From: Candidatus Obscuribacterales bacterium
GTDB lineage: Bacteria; Cyanobacteriota; Vampirovibrionia; Obscuribacterales; Obscuribacteraceae
Assembly: GCA_019752635.1 (NCBI GenBank)
Contig: JAIELX010000052.1
Location: forward strand, 1-50,602
Length of the DNA stretch: 50,602 nt
Direction of reading: 5' to 3'
A program made the translations under genes and the position numbers. Positions 15,614 through 23,532 of the stretch are shown in pieces. The first letter of the stretch is position 1; each line of letters opens with the position of its first letter. The notes beneath the pieces are model-generated. The model did not search any database, was not told where the DNA came from, and saw only the letters and a list, made by a program, of their open reading frames with translations.

Positions 15614-16007
15614 ACTTTGTTGCAACAGCCGTGCTCTCGAAAAACAGTAAGGGTTGCAGGGGAGTAATGCTTACGGTCAAGGTCTGCTACGTGATTCGAC
15701 TGGAGATCGAACTAACTTCAAGTGCCGCAAGCAGCCTTCCGTGATTCGGTCTCCAGATCGTGTTGAATTCGACGACATCAGGTTCTGGTTGCTTACCTGC
15801 ACTGCTCTTTCGTTTCTCCGGTGCGGGTCGGCGACCCACTCGTGTCAACGCGTGCAGGAGGAGTGACTTATCTCTTTGAAGCGATTGGTCGCGATGTAAG
15901 GTTCGGCTATCTACTCGAGAGTTGATTGCTTTTCTATTCTGGGCAGCATGAGTTGTAGAGTTTCAGTACTGCAGCGTAGTCGCCACTTTTGCGGCAATAA
16001 TCGCTCA
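15614..16007. other. 394-bp stretch without a recognisable gene
   Basis: The first 20 bp still belong to the duplicated locus. Beyond it I see no gene, promoter or repeat that can be supported. Confidence 0.4.
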
Positions 16008-16282
16008 GTACATTGAGCTATAGACTCCGACAGGGCTCAAGAAGAATTCTGATGTCCGGTCTCGCTTCTACCTGAACTGTCAGGCCGTGAGGAAACCGAT
16101 TGTGATCAAAGACATCGCCTGCCTGCAGGTACCAAAATCTAGTAGGTGCAATCACACAATCGACGAGTTCTAAATATTTGCCACGCTTGTCGTTTACGTA
16201 TCTCGCGTTTTTTCGCACATAGCAGGCAAAACTAAATATGGTGGCATCGTTCGCGTCGCGAAACAGCGATAGCTGTACCACG
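16008..16282. repeat. Duplicated 3' gene segment, copy B
   Basis: Partner of 5017-5291; see the two minus-strand genes that share this end. Confidence 0.85.
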
Positions 16283-16425
16283 CTCTCATACTGCCAGACA
16301 GTCAAGAGCAAACGAAGGTCATTCTGTATAAGTTCGTAGCTATGAGATGCGCTGTCTTCGTCTACGACCGGAGCAACCTCCAGGTAATCGAGGAAGTCGA
16401 GTTCATCCCAATCGAGCTGTGGCAT
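16018..16425 (-). CDS. Small acidic cytoplasmic protein sharing its C-terminal domain with the 5.0-kb protein
   Basis: 135 aa from the ATG at 16425, which has GGGAGC 7 nt upstream on the minus strand; the longer reading from 16449 has no such support. The N-terminal part is acidic (D-W-D-E-L-D-F-L-D-Y-L) and lacks a signal peptide, unlike the lipoprotein-like partner. The whole has the size and acidity of a contact-dependent immunity protein and this is a guess only. The C-terminal 87 residues match those of 5027-5587 with three changes. Confidence 0.65.
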   Translation of the reverse strand: MPQLDWDELDFLDYLEVAPVVDEDSASHSYELIQNDLRLLLTVWQYESVVQLSLFRDANDATIFSFACYVRKNARYVNDKRGKYLELVDCVIAPTRFWYLQAGDVFDHNRFPHGLTVQVEARPDIRILLEPCRSL

Positions 16426-16632
16426 AAACAAAGCTCCCGCTAAATCCAATTGGCGTATGTGATTCGCGACATTCTAGCAGTTACTGGCAGCGTCAGCTCT
16501 AACTGAAGTCGGGTGTGCTCAAAAGCCAGCGTTTTGCAATCGACTGTTAACTTCGCAGGTCTGTAATGTTTGAACAACGTTGGCGCACTGCTGAACCAAT
16601 TGATTTTCTGCCTCGACTTCCCTTCCGCAATC

Positions 16633-16667
16633 AGCGACAACTTGCTCCTAGGGAGCGAGTTGTCGCT
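16633..16667. repeat. Long near-perfect palindrome (GCGACAA core)
   Basis: Arms of 17 nt, AGCGACAACTTGCTCCT and its near-complement GGGAGCGAGTTGTCGCT, with 15 pairs. It lies 54 bp downstream of the minus-strand gene that ends at 16721 and could end its transcript, but no T-tract follows. The same core forms the palindrome at 18370-18386. Confidence 0.55.
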
Positions 16668-16720
16668 AATTGTCCTACAAAAGGTCTGGAGTTCCGGGCT
16701 GTTCAGGGACCAGTGTTTTA

Positions 16721-18166
16721 TTACTTCAACTCTCCTTCTGCGACGGTTGGCAGCGGCGATGCGCCGCCGAAGAGAGTGAATTTGCCCTTTTTGCCGGGTC
16801 TCAGGTAATATGTATCGACTCGGCTTGAGCCCTGCAGGTTTGTGGCGATGCGGATTGTCCAATCTGGAGCTGCCCCCGTAATCGCATAGGCGCCGCACAA
16901 CACGTCGGGTATCTCGCCGAAGTTTGAATGACCATACTGGCTCGTGCGGCTAAGCTTCTGGTACTCGGTGCCGACATCCACTTTGTCGCTATCGATGAAC
17001 GTAATGAAACCACCGCCGATACCTACAAACTTCTTGCCTGCTAGTTCCGGCGGAGCATTCAATTGAGCCTCCGCTTGGACTAGCTCCTTCTTCGCCTTCT
17101 CGGCCTCCAGTGCGAGCCGCAGCTTCTCGAATGCCTCCTTCATTCGCGCTTGCTCCGCCTGCTCGGCGTCTTCTTGCCTGCGTCGCGCCTCTTCTCGGCG
17201 GCGAGCTATCTCGCGCACGCGGTCATCTTTGCGGCGCTTCGCTTCCGCCGCGCGTTCACGCGCCACCCGGCGATCCTCGGCTTTTTTCTGCCAGGAGGGC
17301 AGTAACTTGTCCAATTCTGCAGCAATTGCATCTTCTTTCTCCGCCTCTTGCGTCTTGCCTTCGGAGCGTAGAAATTCTGCAACCTTACGATGCAATTGCG
17401 GTAGACGAAGATCCTCTTTGTCGAGGTCATTCAGCAAACTCTCAAAGGTCGCCACCGCCGCTGCGTCGTTATGCTGTGCCATGTGCAACTGCATGAGCGC
17501 TTCTCGGTCTCCGGCACGCGCGACTGCGTCTTTCTCTTGCGCGATGCGCCGCTCGAGCATGTCGACCGCCATGCCTGCGTGCTTGCGCGCATCGTCTTCT
17601 CGCCCCTCCGTTAGCGCGAACTCGGACCATTCCTGGTGCATGGCACTGAGCTCACGACTATCAGGGTCGACAGAGTGCGCCATTACACGGAAAACTGATA
17701 TTGCATTCTCATACCGATGGCGATCCTGATAGAACTTCAGCAACTCCTTGCGGATGGCAAACAGCTCCGCGACACTCGTCGTGTCATCCAGTCGCTTCTT
17801 CAGCGCATTCTCCTGCACCTCATCTTGCGTTTCACCGTTGAACTTTTCCGGAATGGTGGTGCCTTGCAGCTTGTTCCGCACGAAGTAAGCCTTGCGGCGC
17901 GTGCGCCACGCATCCGGGTCTGTGCGCTTCAGCACCTCGTAAACGAGCGCCAGGTTCTCCGCTGCGGCAAGCTCCTGCCACGAGTTCTGCTTTGCCGTCG
18001 CGAGCGCGCGCTTGAGGTACTCTATCGCGTCGTCATAGCGCTTCTCGCGGTAAGCCTGTATTCCCTTCTCGTTAAGCTGATCAGACTCCGGTGAATCATC
18101 ATTTTGTGCAACCGCCGGCAAGCTCAATTGAAGAAAGGCAATTAGAAGAATCAGCGTCGTGCGCAT
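16721..18166 (-). CDS. Secreted TPR and coiled-coil protein
   Basis: 481 aa. The ATG at 18166 is chosen over upstream in-frame codons (to 18226) because it starts a signal peptide (M-R-T-T-L-I-L-L, cleavage after A-V-A) and has GAGGT 7-8 nt before it. Residues 25-260 are TPR-like (A-Y-R-E-K-R-Y-D-D-A-I-E-Y-L-K-R-A-L; D-R-H-R-Y-E-N-A-I-S-V). Residues 285-375 are a highly charged coiled coil (E-A-R-R-R-Q-E-D-A-E-Q-A-E-Q-A). The last 100 residues form a distinct domain beginning V-G-I-G-G-G-F-I-T-F-I-D, which occurs also as a broken copy at 9.8-10.1 kb. The role is unknown; periplasmic scaffold is my guess. Confidence 0.85.
   Translation of the reverse strand: MRTTLILLIAFLQLSLPAVAQNDDSPESDQLNEKGIQAYREKRYDDAIEYLKRALATAKQNSWQELAAAENLALVYEVLKRTDPDAWRTRRKAYFVRNKLQGTTIPEKFNGETQDEVQENALKKRLDDTTSVAELFAIRKELLKFYQDRHRYENAISVFRVMAHSVDPDSRELSAMHQEWSEFALTEGREDDARKHAGMAVDMLERRIAQEKDAVARAGDREALMQLHMAQHNDAAAVATFESLLNDLDKEDLRLPQLHRKVAEFLRSEGKTQEAEKEDAIAAELDKLLPSWQKKAEDRRVARERAAEAKRRKDDRVREIARRREEARRRQEDAEQAEQARMKEAFEKLRLALEAEKAKKELVQAEAQLNAPPELAGKKFVGIGGGFITFIDSDKVDVGTEYQKLSRTSQYGHSNFGEIPDVLCGAYAITGAAPDWTIRIATNLQGSSRVDTYYLRPGKKGKFTLFGGASPLPTVAEGELK
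16793..17023. repeat. Segment duplicated at 9842-10072
   Basis: 231 bp coding for the C-terminal domain of the TPR/coiled-coil protein, repeated 7 kb to the left without the rest of the gene. Confidence 0.8.
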
Positions 18167-18280
18167 GGGGCGTACCTCGTATGGGCAGTGCTGCAAGCGA
18201 ATTCGGATCTCGCTGTAAGACATCATAGAAGTCGCCGCTGCAAGATATAATCAGCGCGAAATTTGCGACGACATTTGCCC

Positions 18281-18299
18281 ACTGCACACATGTTGAAGT
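18281..18299 (+). promoter_or_regulatory. Decayed copy of the palindromic operator
   Basis: ACTGCA-N7-TGAAGT differs by one base from the intact motif and has the same CACATGT spacer as at 20024, but no TAnnnT follows at 9 nt. Together with the fragment at 18407 it marks a lost copy of the TPR/STN unit. Confidence 0.45.
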
Positions 18300-18369
18300 T
18301 TGACCTCCCTTGGGCGGGGCACTGTCAACTCGTGGCAATTCTGCAACGGTTGTGCCCGCAAGGAATTTC

Positions 18370-18386
18370 TGCGACAAGTTGTCGCA
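18370..18386. repeat. 17-bp perfect palindrome (TGCGACAA-G-TTGTCGCA)
   Basis: Eight-base arms around a single G. Shares the GCGACAA core with the long palindrome at 16633-16667. Possibly a protein site or a small mobile palindromic element. Confidence 0.4.
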
Positions 18387-18406
18387 GATCCGGGCGAGAA
18401 ACGACA

Positions 18407-18478
18407 TACAAAGACGAGACGGAATTCGTGGAGCATTTCGTCTCGACGCGCGTGCTCGTTGATAAGAGAAACATGAAG
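18407..18478 (+). pseudogene. Fragment of an STN-protein paralogue
   Basis: Encodes Y-K-D-E-T-E-F-V-E-H-F-V-S-T-R-V-L-V, matching Y-K-D-E-K-E-F-T-E-Y-F-V-S-T-R-V-I-V of the protein at 21177-22439. DNA identity is lower (about 70%) than for the recent duplications, so this is an older remnant. Confidence 0.6.
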
Positions 18479-18640
18479 GGGAAAGAGCTGCCGGACGGAG
18501 GCGATTCAGCACAAATCCAGGATTGCTAGATAGAGACTCGTGCGCAACTTTTGGGGAAGAAGTGCCTATGGAGATGTCCGTGGCACCAGACGGGCCCGGA
18601 GTGGCAAAACCTTTTGCGCAGGCGTCTTTCTTCCTGTTTC

Positions 18641-19285
18641 CTACTGTCCCTGACTTCGTTCAACTTCCTCTCGTTGATGACGAATCGAGTTTAACTGATC
18701 ACCCAGTAGATGCTCCCACGCCTTCAGATGATCCAACTGAGATGCATGGTCGTGAAGGTTGCTTGGAGCAGCGGAAGGGGGACCACACACAAGACCTGAT
18801 ACCGGCATTGAAGGGGCTGATAATGGTCTTGGTGCTCCCGCAGGTGCCGGGACAGCCAGCAGATAACATGTGGATTCTCCTCGTTCAAGGGGGGGCGAAA
18901 TTGCAGGTTCGCTCTGATCAACCGACGGTCCCTCCGCCTGCCTCAATGGGGGCGATGGTTCCATATTTTTGTCAGCAATGTTATCGAACAGGCAATTCAA
19001 CTTCCCGTGAATCTCGTCCAACATGAGGAGTGCCTTGCCAGTTAACTCCGAGGTTCCAAATTTTTCTTGAGAAAGCCGTTCCAAAACCCACTCTCTAATC
19101 ATTGTTCCAACAGGTACACCCTTCTTGAAAGCCATGGACTGCAACTCATTAATCGATTGTTCCTCAAGCCGGAAATTCAGCTGCTCACTCTTAGCAAATT
19201 TTTCTGAAGCGGCCTTCCCAACTGAAGCACGACGGAGAGCGCGCTCTTCAGGTGACATACTGCTTTTATTGTGCTCTTGACTCAT
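18641..19285 (-). CDS. Antitoxin-like protein (BrnA-type DNA-binding fold) with long C-terminal extension
   Basis: 214 aa, ATG at 19285 overlapping the toxin stop by 4 bp. Residues 30-75 (L-N-F-R-L-E-E-Q-S-I-N-E-L, then G-V-P-V-G-T-M-I-R-E-W-V-L-E-R-L) are the pattern of ribbon-helix-helix/BrnA antitoxins that bind their own promoter. The C-terminal 130 residues are Pro/Ser-rich and polar with no known domain, much longer than the usual antitoxin of about 80-100 aa. An overlapping plus-strand frame exists but has no family signal and is rejected. Confidence 0.65.
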   Translation of the reverse strand: MSQEHNKSSMSPEERALRRASVGKAASEKFAKSEQLNFRLEEQSINELQSMAFKKGVPVGTMIREWVLERLSQEKFGTSELTGKALLMLDEIHGKLNCLFDNIADKNMEPSPPLRQAEGPSVDQSEPAISPPLERGESTCYLLAVPAPAGAPRPLSAPSMPVSGLVCGPPSAAPSNLHDHASQLDHLKAWEHLLGDQLNSIRHQREEVERSQGQ

Positions 19286-19557
19286 GGTTCCGCCTTGTAC
19301 AGTTTTTCGTATTCTGGAGTCACTTTGTTCGCGTGGAAGACGATGTTTTCCTTCGCCCGATAAGACAAACCAACTTCAATCGGCCAAGGCCGAGTTCCCG
19401 TGTGCGCAACGAACATGTCCTGTGCGTTTCCATCATCATCGTCATGCATTTCATATGCGCGTTGAGTTGGATTCTTGTCACTGAGTACATAATCAATCTC
19501 TTGATCTGTAATACCGTGCTTGCGGGCGCTGTCCAGAATTCGATAGTCCTGTACCAC
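19282..19557 (-). CDS. Putative toxin of a toxin-antitoxin pair
   Basis: About 91 aa from a GTG at 19557 that has AGGTGA 6 nt upstream; the open frame to 19641 encodes a Pro/Thr-rich stretch that overlaps another remnant and is less likely. The segment A-R-K-H-G-I-T-D-Q-E-I-D-Y-V-L and the end F-H-A-N-K-V-T-P-E-Y-E-K-L-Y fit small toxins of the BrnT-like/RelE-like kind that carry their antitoxin behind them. The toxin-first order and the ATGA overlap support the pairing. Identity of the target is unknown. A dead piece of the same gene lies at 13278-13357. Confidence 0.6.
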   Translation of the reverse strand: MVQDYRILDSARKHGITDQEIDYVLSDKNPTQRAYEMHDDDDGNAQDMFVAHTGTRPWPIEVGLSYRAKENIVFHANKVTPEYEKLYKAEP

Positions 19558-19561
19558 TAAT

Positions 19562-19894
19562 TCACCTGCGTATAACACATTGTATAACACTCTGTTTCTT
19601 GTCGTCAAGTGCGGCGGGGTGCAGAACAAGCCGAACGGCACAAAACGTTCTAGGAGCTCGTCGGCTAGACCCAGCCAACAAGCGCGTGTCGAGGTTCGTG
19701 CTGAGGGGCACGCCTGGGTGTTTTCTTATGGCATCAACATGGATGGAATGCATTTTCTGCGCCCACTCCTCGAAAGTGGTGGCAGAAAGGTTTATTCCAA
19801 GTATCCGCCCGTCATCGCGAACCCCGATCAAAATGGTGCGTGTTTGCATGGTCGCTGCTCCGGCGAGCCAGAACAAGTCCGGACGAACTCCCAT
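19562..19894 (-). pseudogene. Fragment resembling an AlbA_2-type DNA-binding domain
   Basis: A minus-strand open frame encodes T-I-L-I-G-V-R-D-D-G-R-I-L-G-I-N-L, typical of the AlbA_2 (Schlafen-like) domain, followed by T-F-E-E-W-A-Q-K. The expected upstream half and the downstream winged-helix part are missing, so it is a remnant or a very short gene. Its last part overlaps the frame upstream of the toxin gene. A faint similarity links the S-T-N-x-D-T-R-L-L-A-G segment to 25.13-25.17 kb. Confidence 0.35.
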
Positions 19895-20023
19895 ACGTTG
19901 AACAATTGCTGTTTACTAGATGAGAGTGGCAACAACAATACTCCCGGAAGTCGGTTTGTTGTTTGAAAGTTTGTTGAGAATAGGTTGGGCGCATTCCACG
20001 ATAATCACTGACGACATTCACCC

Positions 20024-20057
20024 ACTGCACACATGTTGCAGTGGCATTTCTTATAAT
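20024..20057 (+). promoter_or_regulatory. Palindromic operator/promoter of the TPR/STN unit
   Basis: ACTGCA-N7-TGCAGT (20024-20042), 9 nt, TATAAT (20052-20057). The TPR gene starts 80 bp further on. Same layout as at 26102 and 40444. Confidence 0.75.
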
Positions 20058-20136
20058 CGGCTCATAGGTTAGAACATGCAAAACGATCCGTGCGCCACTG
20101 CAATGGGGCGCTGGCGCAAGCATGCGGGGGAAGCAG

Positions 20137-21177
20137 ATGAGCATCCGGCGCAGATATTTTGTCACTTTGATTTCGATGTGTTGTTGGCTTAGTGTTGTTG
20201 CCTTGCCCGGCGCGCGCGCCGCTGATGACCTGCTCGACGAGGACCTGGGATTCGACTCGGGCGTCGGCGGGAGCAGGTTCGGCGACATTCTCAACCAGAC
20301 TTTGAGCCACAAGGATTTGGACGCGCACTTTATCATCAACAACTTGCCGGTAAAGTATGGTCGCCCGTCTACGAGAGAGAACCTCGAACGCTTTAAGATG
20401 AAGCTGGAATCGGCGCTAAGCATCGCCCGGATGAAAGGACCGGCGCAGCAGCGCGGGCTCATACTTTTGCTTGAATCGGGCATCTGCTTCTATCAGAAGC
20501 AGAACATGAACACCGACGCGTTCAACTTGATGAGGGAGCTAATCGAGATAAAGGAGCGCAACAATCGGGACTCCACAGACATAGTCATCGCAAAGATTTC
20601 CTTCGCCAAGATAGCGCGCACACTGCACCAGTACGAAGACGCGGAGCGTGCCCTGGCTGAAGCACTGATAGTGCAGCGACGAATTCAAAGCGCCGACGCG
20701 CCCGAGGTAGGCGAAATTTACGCCGAGCTTTTCTTCCTGTACACCGATATGGGCAAAGGTTTGAAAGCGGCACTTTCGCGCAAGGAGAGCATCCGGTGCA
20801 GCGGTCACGATGTAGTGGCAATGAATAAGCCGTGGATGTTCGGCTTCGAATCTAACTCCTGGCCGCCAATCATCAATGCGTTGGATGCTGCCGCCACCGC
20901 GCAGGACCTGGAAGCAGCGCTCAAGAACGCCGACGACGAGGCGAAGGAAGCGCTGAAGCAAGAGATTCTGAAAGAGAAGGCAGAGAAGGAGCAAGCCTCA
21001 AAGGAGAAGCAAGAGAAAACCAAGGCTGACCAGGAAAAGGACAAGCAGGACCGCGCACGTATTGATGAAGACGAGAAGCAAAAGGCGAAGGAGGCTCAGG
21101 AAGCCGCCGAGCGTGCCCGAAAAGACAAGATCAAGAAAGACAGTTCCGGCGGGTCCGGTACCGGGGGAGATGAGTAA
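20137..21177 (+). CDS. Secreted TPR protein with charged C-terminal coiled coil
   Basis: 346 aa from the ATG at 20137, five codons inside a longer frame; GGGGGA stands just upstream and the same start is kept in the truncated copy. A signal peptide (M-S-I-R-R-R-Y-F-V-T-L, cleavage at A-R-A) is followed by the D-D-L-L-D-E-D region, TPR-like helices (residues about 70-235, for example Y-E-D-A-E-R-A-L-A-E-A-L) and a Lys/Glu-rich helix (240-335) ending in a Gly/Ser tail. The stop overlaps the next start (TAATG), so translation of the two is coupled. The joint role with the STN protein is probably at the envelope. Confidence 0.85.
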   Translation: MSIRRRYFVTLISMCCWLSVVALPGARAADDLLDEDLGFDSGVGGSRFGDILNQTLSHKDLDAHFIINNLPVKYGRPSTRENLERFKMKLESALSIARMKGPAQQRGLILLLESGICFYQKQNMNTDAFNLMRELIEIKERNNRDSTDIVIAKISFAKIARTLHQYEDAERALAEALIVQRRIQSADAPEVGEIYAELFFLYTDMGKGLKAALSRKESIRCSGHDVVAMNKPWMFGFESNSWPPIINALDAAATAQDLEAALKNADDEAKEALKQEILKEKAEKEQASKEKQEKTKADQEKDKQDRARIDEDEKQKAKEAQEAAERARKDKIKKDSSGGSGTGGDE

Positions 21178-22439
21178 TGATGCGTGCAAGTGTGAAGACA
21201 TCCGTCGAGTACTGCGTCCGTGTGGTGGCGGCTATGACATTGCTGGTGGTGCAAGCATGGTGCCCGACGGCGCAAGCTATAACAGTTGCAGAAGAACTCA
21301 AGGCTCAGTTCGCCGCAGATCCGCTGACACCTGAATTCACCTGCGAATCATCCAGCCTGCGCCAGGCATTGCTTGACCTGAGCCGCAAAGCTGGGGCTAG
21401 TTTCATCTTCGATGAAGGTCTGACGGATCGAAAAATCAGCGAACGGTTTGAAGGCGTTCCTGTGAGTCGCATTATTGAGACTCTGGCAGGCAAATATAAT
21501 TTTGAGGTGGAATGCATCGCGCAGAATACATTCTTAATTCAACCTGCCGCCGCTGTTGAGTCGAGTAACGCGCAGGTTCCGATGAATCAGGCGACTCCAG
21601 TTAGTGCATCGACTGCCGGTCTGGAAGATTCCTTGCTTGCGCTAGCGACACCACCAGCCGGTGCCGGCGGGGAAACAACAACGCCACCAGAGGCAGAGCC
21701 TACAGAAATGGCGATACCGCCAAAGCACTTGATGCTGGAAGGCGGCATCAGGCTATCCGATAAGATGCCTCCGGTAGATGAATCGCTTAAAGCCGGGGCG
21801 ACGTTTACCGAGCAGAAGATGAAGAAGCTGGAGGCCCAGGCTCCGGACAATCAATGGGCGCGACTGCCCAATTGGGCTGGTGGCAAGTGGAAAACTCGAA
21901 GCCAGTCGAACTACTATCGGTACAGCTATCAGCATAAGTCCAAGGACTTCAGCGTCCGCACGTTTACATTTCGGGCTGGCGAAGGGCTCGGCTACCAGAC
22001 GGATCGCCGCGGTGATTTATGGGAATGGGACCGGGCGAATTACTGGACAAGAGCTGAAAATGACGAGATGTATGTGCTTGATTTTCACAAGCATCTCGAG
22101 ACCAAGTACAAAGACGAGAAGGAATTTACTGAGTACTTCGTTTCCACACGGGTGATTGTGAATCGCAGCAACATGCGGGTGGAACGATGCTATCAGATGG
22201 AGTCGATTCAAACATACATCAATCCCGAGCCTGGCGTGATGCGGTGCCGCGCATCGATGAAGGAGTTCGATGAGACCGGCATGCCCGTTGAGCTGGTGAA
22301 AGGTGTTTGTTATTCGACCAAGATGAAGGAGTATGCACCGGTGGTGCAATGCCGCGGTGAGAATCTGCCGAAATTGTTTGCGCAGTATCTCAAGCGCAAC
22401 AACCTGGCGCATCTAATTCCGGCGGGTGCGGAGCGATGA
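21177..22439 (+). CDS. Secreted protein with secretin/TonB short N-terminal (STN) domain and unknown C-terminal domain
   Basis: 420 aa; the ATG overlaps the upstream stop by 1 bp. After a signal peptide (core A-M-T-L-L-V-V, cleavage at A-Q-A) lies an STN domain (about 55-122): S-L-R-Q-A-L-L-D-L-S-R-K-A-G-A, F-E-G-V-P-V-S-R-I-I-E-T-L. STN domains in secretins and TonB receptors face the periplasm. No secretin or beta-barrel follows; instead a Pro/Ala/Thr linker (130-215) and a 190-aa C-terminal domain rich in Tyr, Trp and Lys. Pieces of the latter occur at 18.4 and 22.6 kb, so the family has been copied repeatedly here. Confidence 0.8.
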   Translation: MMRASVKTSVEYCVRVVAAMTLLVVQAWCPTAQAITVAEELKAQFAADPLTPEFTCESSSLRQALLDLSRKAGASFIFDEGLTDRKISERFEGVPVSRIIETLAGKYNFEVECIAQNTFLIQPAAAVESSNAQVPMNQATPVSASTAGLEDSLLALATPPAGAGGETTTPPEAEPTEMAIPPKHLMLEGGIRLSDKMPPVDESLKAGATFTEQKMKKLEAQAPDNQWARLPNWAGGKWKTRSQSNYYRYSYQHKSKDFSVRTFTFRAGEGLGYQTDRRGDLWEWDRANYWTRAENDEMYVLDFHKHLETKYKDEKEFTEYFVSTRVIVNRSNMRVERCYQMESIQTYINPEPGVMRCRASMKEFDETGMPVELVKGVCYSTKMKEYAPVVQCRGENLPKLFAQYLKRNNLAHLIPAGAER

Positions 22440-22550
22440 GTGGTGCACCGCATCACAGGCGGTTAGCGGGCGCCCCTGTCTTCGCTGGCGGATTGAAGGA
22501 AGAAACAGTGGACCCTGATGTAGAGAAACCACCGCAGCGCCAATACACAT

Positions 22551-22742
22551 ATGAAGCGCTTTGATGAGAAGGGGCAGCCCGTGACGCTAATGAAGGGTAT
22601 CGCTTATTCGAAGCAGATTCGTGATTATCGATCGGCGTTCATTTGTCGGGGCGAAAATGTGCCGAAGCCTCTCGTGCAGTATCTGCGACGGATCGGACAG
22701 GAGCATTTGATACCGGCGAGGGCGCTGCAGGAGGCGAAGTGA
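22551..22742 (+). pseudogene. C-terminal fragment of a second STN-protein paralogue
   Basis: 63 codons aligned with the last 60 of 21177-22439 (M-K-R-F-D-E-K-G-Q-P-V against M-K-E-F-D-E-T-G-M-P-V; R-G-E-N-V-P-K-P and H-L-I-P-A conserved). No upstream part exists; the preceding 110 bp are non-coding. It is a broken tandem copy. Confidence 0.7.
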
Positions 22743-22858
22743 ACTCCTGCTTCATGTGCGGGACGGTGCACAAGCTGGGTCAGACAGTGTTTTTATGCCA
22801 GTTGCCGAGAATGACAGTATCGGCTAGACTTTGTGCTCTCCTTTCCCATGGCGATTTT

Positions 22859-23365
22859 ATGGATAATGAAATTGAATGCAGGTCTTGCGGACAAAAAATC
22901 GCATATTGCAACAGTTGCGGTGGTGCTCTTTCTATAGAGGGACCGGTAGCGGTGGATTTCCGGAGGAGTCTTTTTGAGATTGCGGTCAGACATTCTGCGG
23001 AGATTCTCGATTCGCCTTGGGAAATTCCTCTTTCAGTGGCGAACATCTCTCAAACAGAGATAGACTCAGAGGTTCGGAAACTGCGACTGGCATACGGGCT
23101 TTCCGAAATTGCCACTACGCAAATCGATTTTGAAATGGGGGACAGGGAGCGCGTGTTTGAGGCTTGGAAGGGGGTCGCGATTATTCAGGAAGGTTTGTTT
23201 GATCTGCGTAAGACTCTGCTTTGTCTGTATTCTGATGAAAATTGCTTACCTTCCGCATCGGTTGACGCAATCGGAAAGACCGCAATCAAGCAAATTGAAG
23301 ACTTGTCTTACGAAATCTCAGAGGCTTGCCTGAAGTTTGAGAAACGCTCCGCAGGACTGCTCTAA
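22859..23365 (+). CDS. Small zinc-ribbon protein, paralogue 2
   Basis: 168 aa from the ATG at 22859, which corresponds to the start of the 15107 paralogue; a longer frame from 22643 would read through the STN fragment and is rejected. Double CxxC zinc ribbon at residues 7-20, then an all-helical part. Sequence changes relative to paralogue 1 are spread over the protein (for example C-G to G-G in the ribbon's tail, R-R to L-R, A-P-M to A-T-T). Confidence 0.8.
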   Translation: MDNEIECRSCGQKIAYCNSCGGALSIEGPVAVDFRRSLFEIAVRHSAEILDSPWEIPLSVANISQTEIDSEVRKLRLAYGLSEIATTQIDFEMGDRERVFEAWKGVAIIQEGLFDLRKTLLCLYSDENCLPSASVDAIGKTAIKQIEDLSYEISEACLKFEKRSAGLL

Positions 23366-23532
23366 ACTTTGTTGCAACAGGCGTGATATCAAATCGGCGC
23401 TTTTGTTCGCAGGATTAGATCAATTACTTCGATTATTGCAAATGTCGATGCAAAATACGTGCAGTCGTCGCATATTGTCCGCGACAGGTCGCCTTGTTCC
23501 GATTAAGGTTCTTTGCGGAGCGGCTACTAGGC

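Larger units (their letters stand above)
14647..15633 (+). repeat. Duplicated locus, deletion derivative (copy A)
   Basis: 14647-14990 matches 20023-about 20366, and 14990-15633 matches 22746-23385. The 2.4 kb between (rest of the TPR gene, STN gene and a third fragment) is absent. The junction lies in GACCCCGCTTCATG, where both parents share short similarity (C-GC/TGC-TTCATG). Confidence 0.88.
20023..23385 (+). repeat. Duplicated locus, complete copy (copy B)
   Basis: Its two ends (20023-20366 and 22746-23385) are repeated, joined together, at 14647-15633. It holds the promoter, TPR gene, STN gene, an STN fragment and the zinc-ribbon gene. Confidence 0.85.

Noticed and set aside
16440..16898. 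Minus-strand open frame of 152 codons
   Set aside because: It overlaps the end of the TPR/coiled-coil gene in another frame and crosses the long palindrome; composition is not protein-like.
18523..19026. Plus-strand open frame opposite the antitoxin
   Set aside because: No family signal or ribosome site; the minus strand has a clear antitoxin pattern and a coupled toxin gene.
22643..22858. Long start of zinc-ribbon paralogue 2
   Set aside because: The extra 72 residues are read out of frame through the STN fragment and are not in paralogue 1.
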